This document shows positions 27,814 to 37,669 of a stretch of 64,000 nt of DNA, in pieces; position 1 is the first letter of the stretch, and each line of letters begins with the position of its first letter. The translations under genes and the position numbers were made by a program. Source of the stretch: Syntrophotalea acetylenica (GTDB taxonomy: Bacteria; Desulfobacterota; Desulfuromonadia; Desulfuromonadales; Syntrophotaleaceae); the NCBI RefSeq assembly GCF_001888165.1, contig NZ_CP015455.1, forward strand, positions 862,001 to 926,000, given 5' to 3'. Under the pieces are notes generated by a model. It searched no databases. It saw only the letters and a program-made list of their open reading frames with translations, and was not told where the DNA came from.

Positions 27814-29391
27814 AGATGCCTGGCTGCCGGTTTTGCGGGAGGAGGGGCCGGACAAGATTGCCCCCTGGCAGATCGTTGAGACAACCAATCCTGTTTTGGA
27901 GATAACGGCTCCGCGCCCCGATTTCCAAGGCGCGCTCTATCAGTTTTTGATCGGTTTGTTGCAGACCTGTTTTGCTCCGGAGGACCATGACGAATGGCTG
28001 GAGTATTGGGATGAAATGCCGACGGTTGATCAGTTGAGAGGCTGCTTTCAAAAAGTATCTTCGGCGTTTGAGCTGGAGAATCCGGACGGCCCGGCGTTTA
28101 TGCAGGATTTTAATGATTTTGACGGTGAAGAACTTCCTATCGAAGACTTAATAGGGGGGCTATTAGCGATACAACGAGATCAAAAAATCGGGATTTGTTT
28201 ACTAAAAGAGGAACAGTTTCAGTTGTTTCTCCTTATTGGGCGGCAATTGCACTGTTCAACGTACAGACGACAGGTGTTTTGGCTTGGGGACAACATCGAA
28301 TTGGACTTCGGGGAAATGGTCCCATTACTTCATTGGTTTTGCCCACACATAAGGACGCAACTCTGTGGGGAAAATTATGGCTGAATGTGTTGTCTGCTGA
28401 AGATTTTGATTCTGTTCCCGGAGAGAAAGAGCTTCTTGAGAAGAAATACATTTTCCCATGGCTGACTGATACCCGATTGAGTCCTGATAAAAAGCCAACA
28501 GTTCCTACTGATGGAAACCCTCTTCAACATTATTGGCCGATGCCACGACGAATAAGATTATTTGTCGAAGAAATTGATGGAAAATGTGATTTGAGCGGAG
28601 AGCCTATTTCTAAAGGAATTAGAAAATATAAAAGAATCAAAGATGGTGTTTATTATACCGGTGGATGGATGCATCCATTAACTCCTCATTTTCGAAAAGA
28701 CAGACTGAGTTTTGCGAGTCCTGTTTTGGGAACACATCTGGCTGATGATTATAGGGATTGGTCTGCACTTACGCTTAATGGAAAGTTAGGAGGCGACGGG
28801 GATAAAAGCCAATGCGCAAAAAATGTTTCGGCTTTTATACATGAACGATTAGAAGATTTGAATGACAGGGGACGTCTATGGTGTTTTGGGTATGTTGCTA
28901 AAAGTGCGGACGTTAAGCGTTGGTATGATGCCGTTTTTCCGCTTTTAGCAGATGAAAGAACAGCCTCAAATATGCAAGCTTGGGCAGGGGAGTTGATTGA
29001 AGCAGCAAAGGTCGTTTCCGATTTATTGCGTAACCAGCTCAAGGAAGCCTGGTTCAAACGAACGAAAGATGTCAAAGGCGACATGAATGCTGTTGTCACG
29101 GAATTCTGGCAGCAGAGTGAAAAGGATTTCTACGATTTGCTGAAACGACTTTCCGATCTTCCCGGCGAACAGCGCCGAGCACCACCGGAGATCTATGCAT
29201 TCTGGGAACAGACAATCCGAAATCTCGCACTCGATCTGTTTGATTCCTGGGCGCTGGAATCTCCGGCTGAGGATATGGATATGAAACGGATTATCGGTGC
29301 CCGTAAAGAGCTGGAAAAGAATCTTCGCACCAGTAAGGTGATGAAAATATTACGGGAGAAATCCACAACGGAAAAGGAGGGTAAGGAGTGA
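27800..29391 (+). pseudogene. cas8e: Type I-E Cascade large subunit Cas8e (Cse1/CasA), frameshifted
   Basis: Full length would be about 530 aa. The protein recognises the PAM and recruits Cas3. The first frame (27800 to 28384) begins 'MNLIEDAWLPVLREEG', typical of Cse1; the family continues in another frame with 'RDLFTKRGTVSVVSPYWAAIALFNVQT' and ends at 29391. The switch falls at the G6 run 28154-28159: one additional G restores '..EDLIGGAISDTTRSKNRDLF'. This is the same kind of lesion as in cas3. The middle part is distinctly AT-rich. The stop overlaps the GTG start of cse2. Confidence 0.88.
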
Positions 29392-29912
29392 ACGAGCAGA
29401 AGTTCTGGACGGAAGAGGCGCAACAGAAATTACGGTCCTGGTTTTCCTGGCTGCAGGAAAATCGCGGCGACCGTGCCCGCATGCGTCGGGCTGAAACGCC
29501 GGACGACGTCGTTCTGAGTGAGCCGTTTTTCAATTTTTTGCGGCAGATGCCGGAGGTTTGGGCGTTGCAACAGAACCTCCCCATTGCCGCCATGATCGCG
29601 GCTGTCCTTGCCCATGTCAAAGATAACGATGGGAAAAAATCGTTTGCCGCCCAGCTTGCTTCAACGAAACCGGGAACCGACAGGTCCCGCATGAGCGAAC
29701 TGCGCTTTCAGCAATTGCAGAAAAGCCGTACACCGGATGAATTTTTTCGGCGTTTGATTCGTGCGGTCAAGCTGGCTGATGGACAGGTGAATATCCTCTC
29801 GCTGGCTGACAGTATTCGGCGCTGGATGAATGAATATCGTTACGGAACCAGCCTGAAACCTTTTGATCGACTGGCGGTACGCTGGGCCAACGATTACTAC
29901 GTTGCGAAATAA
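29388..29912 (+). CDS. cse2: Type I-E Cascade small subunit Cse2 (CasB/Cas11e)
   Basis: A 174-aa helical protein that forms the Cascade belly as a dimer and stabilises the displaced DNA strand. It is rich in Arg, and 'RARMRRAETPDDVVLSEPF' resembles the 'RAxLRRA' motif of the family. The GTG start at 29388 overlaps the cas8e stop and is preceded by AAGGAG. It lies 34 bp before cas7e. Confidence 0.88.
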   Translation: MNEQKFWTEEAQQKLRSWFSWLQENRGDRARMRRAETPDDVVLSEPFFNFLRQMPEVWALQQNLPIAAMIAAVLAHVKDNDGKKSFAAQLASTKPGTDRSRMSELRFQQLQKSRTPDEFFRRLIRAVKLADGQVNILSLADSIRRWMNEYRYGTSLKPFDRLAVRWANDYYVAK

Positions 29913-29946
29913 CTTATTTACTCAACCAATAAAAGGAGACATCGTC

Positions 29947-31068
29947 ATGAGTCGTTTTATTCAACTGCATCTGCTGACCTCGTATCCTCCGGCCAATCTC
30001 AACCGGGATGATCTCGGACGACCGAAAACCGCAAAAATGGGCGGGGTGGATCGTCTGCGCGTCTCTTCGCAGAGCCTGAAGCGGGCGTGGAGAACTTCGG
30101 ATTTGTTTGAGCGGGCCATGAAGGATCATATCGGCACGCGAACCAAAGAGATGGGGCGTAAGGTTTATGCGCGGTTACTGGAAAAGGGGATCGGGCATAA
30201 AGACGCGTTGGCCTGGGCCGGGGCCATTGCCGGCGTTTTCGGGAAACTGAAAAAACTGACTGACAATGAAAAAAAAGCTCTGAAAGACCTTCCTGCCACA
30301 AAACGGCGGGAAAAAGAGCTGGTGGAAGTGGAAATCGAGCAGTTGGCTTTTTTCGATCAGGGAGAAGAGTTGGCCGTCTTGGAGTTGACAAATCGGATCG
30401 CGGAAAGAAAAGAGGGTCCGCAACCCGAAGAGTTGAATCTGCTGCGGCAGAAAATGACCTCGGTTGATATTGCGCTTTTCGGCAGGATGCTGGCTTCAAG
30501 CCCCGCTTTTAATGTCGATGCCGCCTGCCAAGTGGCGCATGCCATCAGCGTGCATCCGGTTGTGATCGAAGACGATTATTTCACGGCGGTTGATGATCTG
30601 AACGACGGCAGCGAAGATGCTGGAGCCGCCCACATAGGCGAAACTGGTTTTGCCGCCGGCCTGTTTTACTCGTACATCTGCATTAACCATGGTCTGCTGG
30701 TGGATAATTTGGGTGGTGATGATAACCTGGCGCAACGGGCCATTGCCTCACTGACCGAAGCTGCTGTGAAAGTGCCTCCCAACGGTAAGCAGAATAGTTT
30801 TGCCAGTCGTGCTTATGCCAGTTATGTGCTGGCGGAAAAGGGCGATCAACAACCCCGCGCCCTGTCGGTCGCCTTTTTGAAGCCGATCGATAACAGGACG
30901 CTTTGTCGCGACGAGCAGGATTTTGGCACCGCCGCAGTTCAAGCCTTGGAGACGCATCGTAAAAACCTGGATAAGGTTTATGGCAATTGCGCGGATGAGG
31001 CCTATGCGATTAATGCCCTGACTGGAGAGGGGACCATGGCGGATTTGCTTGACTTTGTAATTGGTTAA
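29947..31068 (+). CDS. cas7e: Type I-E Cascade backbone subunit Cas7e (Cse4/CasC)
   Basis: A 373-aa RRM-fold protein present in six copies along the crRNA. The N-terminus 'MSRFIQLHLLTSYPPANLNRDDLGRPKTA' and 'RLRVSSQSLKRAWRTS' are highly diagnostic of the family. The ATG at 29947 was chosen because AAAGGAG precedes it and the sequence then matches the family start. Complete, without frame defects. Confidence 0.93.
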   Translation: MSRFIQLHLLTSYPPANLNRDDLGRPKTAKMGGVDRLRVSSQSLKRAWRTSDLFERAMKDHIGTRTKEMGRKVYARLLEKGIGHKDALAWAGAIAGVFGKLKKLTDNEKKALKDLPATKRREKELVEVEIEQLAFFDQGEELAVLELTNRIAERKEGPQPEELNLLRQKMTSVDIALFGRMLASSPAFNVDAACQVAHAISVHPVVIEDDYFTAVDDLNDGSEDAGAAHIGETGFAAGLFYSYICINHGLLVDNLGGDDNLAQRAIASLTEAAVKVPPNGKQNSFASRAYASYVLAEKGDQQPRALSVAFLKPIDNRTLCRDEQDFGTAAVQALETHRKNLDKVYGNCADEAYAINALTGEGTMADLLDFVIG

Positions 31069-31078
31069 GGAGGCATGA

Positions 31079-31813
31079 ATGAAACATTTAGTTTTTCGCC
31101 TCTACGGGCCATTGTCGGCTTGGGGAGAGATTGCCGTTGGAGAATCCCGGCATTCCGCGGTTTATCCGAGCAAGTCGGCGTTGCTGGGCTTGCTGGCTGC
31201 AGCCCTGGGCGTTCGACGTGACGAGGAGGAGCGCCAAGCTGAACTGGCTGCTGGCTATCAATTTGCCGTCAAGGTTTTGCGGACCGGTTCGTTGTTGCGA
31301 GACTATCATACAACGCAAGTTCCAGATTCAGCTGGGAAATTGGTCTATCGGACCCGTCGAGAAGAGTTGATTCGTGGTAAAGCGCGTCTGGGAACTATTC
31401 TTTCCAGCCGCGAATATCGCTGTGACACAATGGCTCTGGTCGCTGTCAGGGCCAATGAAACGGCTCCTTTCTCCCTGGATATGGTTCGAGAAAAATTGTT
31501 GAAGCCGGAATTTCATCTCTACCTTGGTCGTAAATCTTGTCCTCTGGCTGTTCCCCTTGATCCCGTTGTCAGGGACTGGAGAAGTTTCGGACAAGCTCTC
31601 GATGAAATCGAACTCAAATCTTTGATGGTCGATCCCGCTGATGAGCAACGATGGATCCCCGTGGACAACCAGATTCGCTATTACTGGGAGGGAGAAGATA
31701 ACATCTTAAAGGCGCAACAGATTTTGACCCGTCATGATCAGCCTCTGTCACGAGTCCGTTGGCAATTTGCTCAGCGTGCGGAAAATTTGCGCATCGTGAA
31801 GGGGGATGTCTGA
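31079..31813 (+). CDS. cas5e: Type I-E Cascade subunit Cas5e (CasD)
   Basis: A 244-aa RAMP protein that caps the 5' end of the crRNA. The start 'HLVFRLYGPLSAWGEIAVGESR' and 'PSKSALLGLLAAALGVRRDEE' are family hallmarks. AAGGAGG precedes the ATG. Its stop codon overlaps the cas6e start by one base, indicating coupled translation. Confidence 0.92.
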   Translation: MKHLVFRLYGPLSAWGEIAVGESRHSAVYPSKSALLGLLAAALGVRRDEEERQAELAAGYQFAVKVLRTGSLLRDYHTTQVPDSAGKLVYRTRREELIRGKARLGTILSSREYRCDTMALVAVRANETAPFSLDMVREKLLKPEFHLYLGRKSCPLAVPLDPVVRDWRSFGQALDEIELKSLMVDPADEQRWIPVDNQIRYYWEGEDNILKAQQILTRHDQPLSRVRWQFAQRAENLRIVKGDV

Positions 31814-32712
31814 TGTATTTTTCACGTGTCCAGCTTCAGCCGGATGTTCAACGTTCTTCGCAGTTGAGTCATGTTTTAACAACGAACTCTTATGGGCTGC
31901 ATCAATTGTTATGGGACCTTTTTCCGACAGAGGAGAAACGCACTTTTTTGTTTCGAGAGGAAATTGCCAAAGAACAGTTGAAAAATCAAAGATGCGTTAA
32001 AGGGGAGTCTCTTTTCTATCTTGTCTCCAGACATAAACCGTTAAATGAAACCCCCATTTTTCTTGTTGAGAGTAAAAAATATGCGCCGGTGATCAACAAA
32101 GGCCAGCAACTCACCTTTAAATTACGCGCAAATCCCATTGTTTCCAGAAAAACACCCGATAAAAAACATTCCGTACGTCATGATGTTGTCATGGATGCCC
32201 AACGGCGCTTGCTCAGGGAGCTTGCGTATTGCCTTGGCTTTTCCGATGTCGAGCATCTGAAAAAATCGGTTTTGCGCCATCATGTTTTCAATGCCTGGAG
32301 AGAGTCGGAAAATCGATCATGCTCTGAAATATTACGTGAAGTTATTCGGGCCAATGAACGATTTGAGTCGTTGTTGGAAGCAAATCTGACGTCGGCACAG
32401 CTGGTTGATTGGGCATTAAAAGCAGTTTCTGATTCCGCGCTTGAATCCTGGCTAAGGGAAAAAGGAGCACGGAACGGTTTTGAGCTTGTCCATGATGAAA
32501 GCATGAACGGCAGAAAACGATTTAAGTTTCAGGCAGAAGGTTATCGTTGGCACGCCATGCCGAAAAAGGGCAGGGATGCCGGTTTCAGTTCCGTAGATTT
32601 TGACGGTGAACTGCTAGTGGTCGATCCTGAATTGTTCCAGGCAATGCTTTTCAATGGTATCGGCCCCGCCAAAGCCTTTGGTTGCGGGCTGATGATGGTG
32701 CGGCGGGCGTAA
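31813..32712 (+). CDS. cas6e: CRISPR RNA endonuclease Cas6e (CasE)
   Basis: A 299-aa RAMP endoribonuclease that cuts the repeat hairpin and stays bound to its 3' handle. The start 'MYFSRVQLQP' and 'YGLHQLLWDLFP' include the conserved His near residue 30 used in catalysis by the E. coli enzyme. The Gly-rich C-terminal loop 'LFNGIGPAKAFGCGLMMVRRA' is the RAMP signature. It is somewhat longer than the E. coli protein, with an AT-rich central segment. It is the last gene of the effector module; an antisense toxin-antitoxin pair follows. Confidence 0.92.
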   Translation: MYFSRVQLQPDVQRSSQLSHVLTTNSYGLHQLLWDLFPTEEKRTFLFREEIAKEQLKNQRCVKGESLFYLVSRHKPLNETPIFLVESKKYAPVINKGQQLTFKLRANPIVSRKTPDKKHSVRHDVVMDAQRRLLRELAYCLGFSDVEHLKKSVLRHHVFNAWRESENRSCSEILREVIRANERFESLLEANLTSAQLVDWALKAVSDSALESWLREKGARNGFELVHDESMNGRKRFKFQAEGYRWHAMPKKGRDAGFSSVDFDGELLVVDPELFQAMLFNGIGPAKAFGCGLMMVRRA

Positions 32713-32739
32713 TACTTACCCAACAATCTCCCCCAGCCC

Positions 32740-33051
32740 CTACACCACCCGGGCCAGCTCCTCGGGGCTGGCCTCGGCGAGCTTTTTGCCAATACGTTCC
32801 ACGGCAAGGGTGCGGATCTGGCTGATCTTGACCCACGATTTCTTGGGAAGGGCGGGGGAGGTGAGTTCCAGGGTCAGGGGAAAGCCGGCTCGTTGAGGCT
32901 GGCTGGTGATGGCTAGGGCAATGACCGTGCCGGAGCGGGCGTTGAAAATATCCTGGCTGATGATCAGCACAGGACGCAAGCCGCCCTGTTCGCTGCCGCG
33001 TACCGGGTTGAGGTCGGCCCAGCGGATGTCGCCTCTCAGTATTCGGGCCAT
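32740..33051 (-). CDS. PemK/MazF-family endoribonuclease toxin
   Basis: A 103-aa toxin predicted to cleave mRNA at short motifs. '[27 protein letters not shown]' (residues 6-32) is the classic MazF/PemK N-terminus with the catalytic Arg; 'VIALAITSQ' carries the second conserved block, and 'VKISQIRTL' the third. It overlaps the antitoxin gene by 16 bases and lies 28 bp from the convergent cas6e stop codon. It therefore sits inside the cas gene string in opposite orientation, a position unlike the standard I-E layout. Confidence 0.9.
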   Translation of the reverse strand: MARILRGDIRWADLNPVRGSEQGGLRPVLIISQDIFNARSGTVIALAITSQPQRAGFPLTLELTSPALPKKSWVKISQIRTLAVERIGKKLAEASPEELARVV

Positions 33052-33278
33052 TCGCCAAGCTCCTCACTCGCGCCTTCTTCGGCCAGGGCCTTTTCAAACT
33101 CTGGGTCCAGTTTGGTGCATTCGCGGGCCAGGCGATTGTGGCTCATTCGCGCCAGCTTTTCCTGGAGCGCTTCTTCTATGACACGGCTGCGGCTTGGGAA
33201 TACATGGCCGGCTACCAGTCGGTCGATTTCGCTCAAGGTTTTTTTATCAAGAGTGATGACAACTTTGGTTTTTGGCAT
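33036..33278 (-). CDS. Ribbon-helix-helix antitoxin
   Basis: An 80-aa antitoxin. Residues 3-45 ('[20 protein letters not shown]...[14 protein letters not shown]') form a ribbon-helix-helix DNA-binding domain; the acidic tail '[19 protein letters not shown]' should wrap and neutralise the toxin. The ATG at 33278 was chosen because AGGA lies eight bases before it; another ATG is nine bases upstream. An inverted repeat at 33312-33334, between this gene and the divergent cas1e, is the likely autoregulatory operator. Confidence 0.85.
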   Translation of the reverse strand: MPKTKVVITLDKKTLSEIDRLVAGHVFPSRSRVIEEALQEKLARMSHNRLARECTKLDPEFEKALAEEGASEELGEWPEY

Positions 33279-33311
33279 GTTTGGCATCCTGCAAAGATTG
33301 ACAACGGTTAT

Positions 33312-33334
33312 GGGTGTGACGATATGTCATACCC
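33312..33334. promoter_or_regulatory. Inverted-repeat operator between the antitoxin gene and cas1e
   Basis: GGGTGTGAC-N5-GTCATACCC is a 9-bp inverted repeat with one mismatch, 34 bp before the antitoxin start and 45 bp before cas1e. RHH antitoxins usually bind such palindromes in their own promoters. Here the site could also influence cas1e-cas2e transcription. Confidence 0.6.
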
Positions 33335-33379
33335 GGTGGGCTGTCAAGCGACCTACTCCAATAACAGGAGAGCAAACGA

Positions 33380-34589
<1,210 letters not shown>

Positions 34590-34661
34590 AATTTAAGCAA
34601 AATCGGTGGTGATTTTTTCTTGCAAGAAATAATCATATGATTTCTAGTAGATAAAGATAGT
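34590..34661 (+). promoter_or_regulatory. CRISPR leader
   Basis: A 72-bp AT-rich segment between cas2e and the first repeat, including GGTGGTGATTTTTTCTTGCA and ATATGATTTCTAGTAGATAAA. Its cas2-proximal place, the intact first repeat and the degenerate distal repeats mark it as the leader and integration side. A TTGCAA...ATAAAG pair may act as the array promoter. Confidence 0.7.
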
Positions 34662-36521
34662 CCGTTCCCCGCAGGCGCGGGGATGAACCGGCTGCTGGGC
34701 AAAAGGCTCTTCTGAATCGACACCGTTCCCCGCAGGCGCGGGGATGAACCGGTTTTCGCCGCGTCCACGGCCTCCGCATAGGTCCGTTCCCCGCAGGCGC
34801 GGGGATGAACCGAGGTTCGAGTGGCAACAGCCCATTAAGTACACCCGTTCCCCGCAGGCGCGGGGATGAACCGGTTTGCCACTTTAGTGGGTATTCCGAA
34901 ATAATCCGTTCCCCGCAGGCGCGGGGATGAACCGATAGCCAGTGATAAGACCATCATTGTCATCATCCGTTCCCCGCAGGCGCGGGGATGAACCGATATG
35001 ATCTTCTTCGCCGTTAACTATTGATCCCCGTTCCCCGCAGGCGCGGGGATGAACCGTTAACCACTGCATCCCCGTTGGGCAAAAACCGCCGTTCCCCGCA
35101 GGCGCGGGGATGAACCGCACGATTGGCGGGATAGGGAGTATTACAGGCCCCGTTCCCCGCAGGCGCGGGGATGAACCGTAGATGCAACGGTTCTCCGCGT
35201 TTGTCCCCGCCCCGTTCCCCGCAGGCGCGGGGATGAACCGACATTGTTCGTTGGGCATTAAAGCGTGGTAGGCCGTTCCCCGCAGGCGCGGGGATGAACC
35301 GCGGGGTGATTCCGGTAAATTGGGAGGTGTCGACCGTTCCCCGCAGGCGCGGGGATGAACCGGCCGGGGCATGGCACGAAGGCGTGAGATTAAACCGTTC
35401 CCCGCAGGCGCGGGGATGAACCGTGAGGTAACTGTGCAGCTGCTAAATTGCACCACCGTTCCCCGCAGGCGCGGGGATGAACCGGTGCCTGATGCAGATC
35501 AACGTTGAGATCCCTGCCGTTCCCCGCAGGCGCGGGGATGAACCGTTGCCCCGGAAGGCTTTCGCGCCGAAATAGCTCCGTTCCCCGCAGGCGCGGGGAT
35601 GAACCGGAGGATGAGCGGCATGCAGCATACCAAGCCAGCCGTTCCCCGCAGGCGCGGGGATGAACCGCTGTGGCGCACAATACGGCCTGTGCGTGGTTTC
35701 CGTTCCCCGCAGGCGCGGGGATGAACCGGAACAGGGGTATCGGTACGTCTATGCCGCTGACCGTTCCCCGCAGGCGCGGGGATGAACCGCCTGCTGTAGT
35801 TTATACATTTTCGGCCCACATCCGTTCCCCGCAGGCGCGGGGATGAACCGCAGCCCACGAAACCGCGCTGGCCGAACATGCTCCGTTCCCCGCAGGCGCG
35901 GGGATGAACCGACAACGCCCGTTTAACCAGTCCGGTTGATTTACCGTTCCCCGCAGGCGCGGGGATGAACCGCGAGCGGTAAAAAAGGTGGGGCTGGCGG
36001 GGAGCCGTTCCCCGCAGGCGCGGGGATGAACCGCCTTTCGCAGTATGCAGAACGTCGCCAGCGATCCGTTCCCCGCAGGCGCGGGGATGAACCGCCGTTG
36101 CTGTAATAGGTGGTGTTGGCGGCGTGCCGTTCCCCGCAGGCGCGGGGATGAACCGCACCTGAGACAGCACCGGCAAATGAGCCCGCGCCGTTCCCCGCAG
36201 GCGCGGGGATGAACCGCCACACCTTGCCGCCTTGCGTCGCGGCCTGCTCCGTTCCCCGCAGGCGCGGGGATGAACCGGTCTTGACCCGCGTGCCCCACAC
36301 GCCGACCACCCGTTCCCCGCAGGCGCGGGGATGAACCGTATTTTGGCTGGCGCGGCCTGAAAATTTGGTGCCGTTCCCCGCAGGCGCGGGGATGAACCGA
36401 ATCGCTAAACCTTGCAAAAAACGGCTGGCACCCGTCCCCCGCATGCGCGGGGATGAACCGCCGGTGTGTCGCGAGAGGACGCAGAGCAAGCGCCGTTCCC
36501 CGCAGGCGCGGGGATGAAGCG
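34662..36521 (+). CRISPR. Type I-E CRISPR array, 31 repeats and 30 spacers
   Basis: Repeats are 29 bp, beginning CCGTTCCCCGC and ending GGGGATGAACCG with a CCCCGC-AGGC-GCGGGG hairpin, as in other I-E systems. The period is 61 bp. Twenty-nine spacers are 32 bp; the ninth (35179-35211) is 33 bp. Orientation matches transcription on the plus strand from the leader. The first 29 repeats look identical. Repeat 30 (36432-36460) has two changes (CCGTCCCCC and GCATGC), and repeat 31 (36493-36521) ends GAAGCG, as expected at the old end. No spacer was seen to match another part of this window by eye. Confidence 0.98.
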
Positions 36522-36914
36522 CCCGGCAAAAATGCCAGCGCTGAGGATATGGGATTTTGGACGAAAATGCCTGTTTACCACGGCACCGTCTCGGACCTGG
36601 ACGCGTTTACCTTCGGTCGCGGCGGTACTGTTTCGGGTAGCCCGGTTGGTACTTTAGGGGTTTCGGTCGCTCTAGACCGAGAAGTAGCCGAAGAGTTTGC
36701 AAAAAAGTCTGCCCAGGGGGGAAGCCGGACCGGTCCAAAAGCATCGGGCCGCAAAGCCAAATCGCAACCCGACGGGGTAGTGTTAGACTTATTACATCGC
36801 GCAGAGAAACCCGCATTGATAGACCTCACCGGCGGAGAAAACGATTATGACGCGATCATGCGCGGAAATTGTACCACGCCGGGCGGGTTGTTAAAGGGGA
36901 AAAGTTTATCCTGA
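36522..36914 (+). pseudogene. Truncated phage-type ADP-ribosyltransferase (polyvalent-protein domain) fragment
   Basis: The frame runs without a start codon out of the last CRISPR repeat. It contains 'NASAEDMGFWTKMPVYHGTVSDLDAFTFG' and 'VALDREVAEEFAKKS', matching the short ADP-ribosyltransferase domains found inside large phage or plasmid polyvalent proteins (MGFDT..VYHGT pattern). About 120 aa remain before the stop at 36914; 'KPALIDLTGGENDYDAIM' is near the end. An ATG at 36549 could start a small protein, but no ribosome-binding site is convincing. It is most likely debris of a mobile element, cut by the array. Confidence 0.6.
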
Positions 36915-37282
36915 TGAAAGATCAGGCGCAGCTAGGCAAAAAGCAGGGCGGACACATGGATCTGCCCCTACGGATGGAACATTGTGCCGGCCTTTTAGGT
37001 GGGCGATGCGGACGAAGGCATTACCCGCAACGATAATGAATCGTCTCGCCGACGACACAAATCCGGCTTGTGGTTTTTCAATATGAGAAAAGAGATCGTT
37101 GGCGTCGATAAAGACGCAGAATCTATATTTTAAATTAATCCATACATGGTAAAAAGCTTTTGTAAAATACTTTATATGTATTTTATTGTGTTATATAGAT
37201 TTTTAAAAACATTGACTCTATTTTAAAAGGTTGTTAGCTTTGCCTTGATTCAAATATCGATATATTTGATAAGGGTAAAGCC
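36915..37282. other. Intergenic, AT-rich right border of the CRISPR region
   Basis: About 370 bp. It contains the REP copy at 36944-36973, then becomes very AT-rich from 37100. Just before the ferredoxin gene lies CAAATATCGATATATTTG (37250-37267), a 7-bp inverted repeat that may be an operator, and a possible -35 TTGACT near 37213. Confidence 0.5.
36944..36973 (-). repeat. REP-like element, second copy
   Basis: On the minus strand it reads GTAGGGGCAGATCCATGTGT followed by CCGCCC, differing from the 24751 copy at two or three positions. With the transposase remnant on the left it brackets the cas genes and array. Confidence 0.65.
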
Positions 37283-37567
37283 ATGTTTGCTTATATTGAA
37301 ATAGATATACAAAAATGCAAAGGCTGCGGTCTTTGTACTATTGCTTGTCCACGAGATCTGATAAAGCTTGATGAAAATCTGGATGACGATATTTTTTCGG
37401 TGGCTGTTTTTCTTGAAGGTGGTCACTGTTACGGATGCGCTTTTTGTGCGAGTGTTTGTCCGGATCTTGCGATCAAGGTTTGCAGTTTGTGTAAAAATGA
37501 AATAACAGGAAGGATGAACAAAAAGTTTTCTTGTTATCGTAAAATAGTCGAAAACCTGTCACGCTGA
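37283..37567 (+). CDS. 4Fe-4S dicluster ferredoxin-like protein
   Basis: A 94-aa small electron carrier. Two 4Fe-4S motifs are present: CKGCGLCTIACP (residues 12-23) and CYGCAFCASVCP (about 49-60). A C-terminal tail contains two further cysteines (VCSLC) and another Cys near the end, possibly a structural metal site. It resembles the delta subunit of 2-oxoacid:ferredoxin oxidoreductases (KorD/VorD), but no alpha, beta or gamma subunit follows. The gene is much richer in AT than its surroundings, suggesting acquisition. GGGTAAAG precedes the ATG. Confidence 0.8.
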   Translation: MFAYIEIDIQKCKGCGLCTIACPRDLIKLDENLDDDIFSVAVFLEGGHCYGCAFCASVCPDLAIKVCSLCKNEITGRMNKKFSCYRKIVENLSR

Positions 37568-37669
37568 TTTTTCTTTCTATAATCAGCAATGCTTTCTCCT
37601 CTCTTCTCGATGTTTCTGTCTGATTCACATTGAAAACAAATCGGTACGCGGTGTTGAGGCCTGGCTTTG

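Noticed and set aside
34633-36529. Several proline/arginine-rich frames across the CRISPR array
   Set aside because: They are translations of the repeat unit (recurring HPRACGER, SSPRLRGT and FIPAPAGN) interrupted by spacers, not genes.
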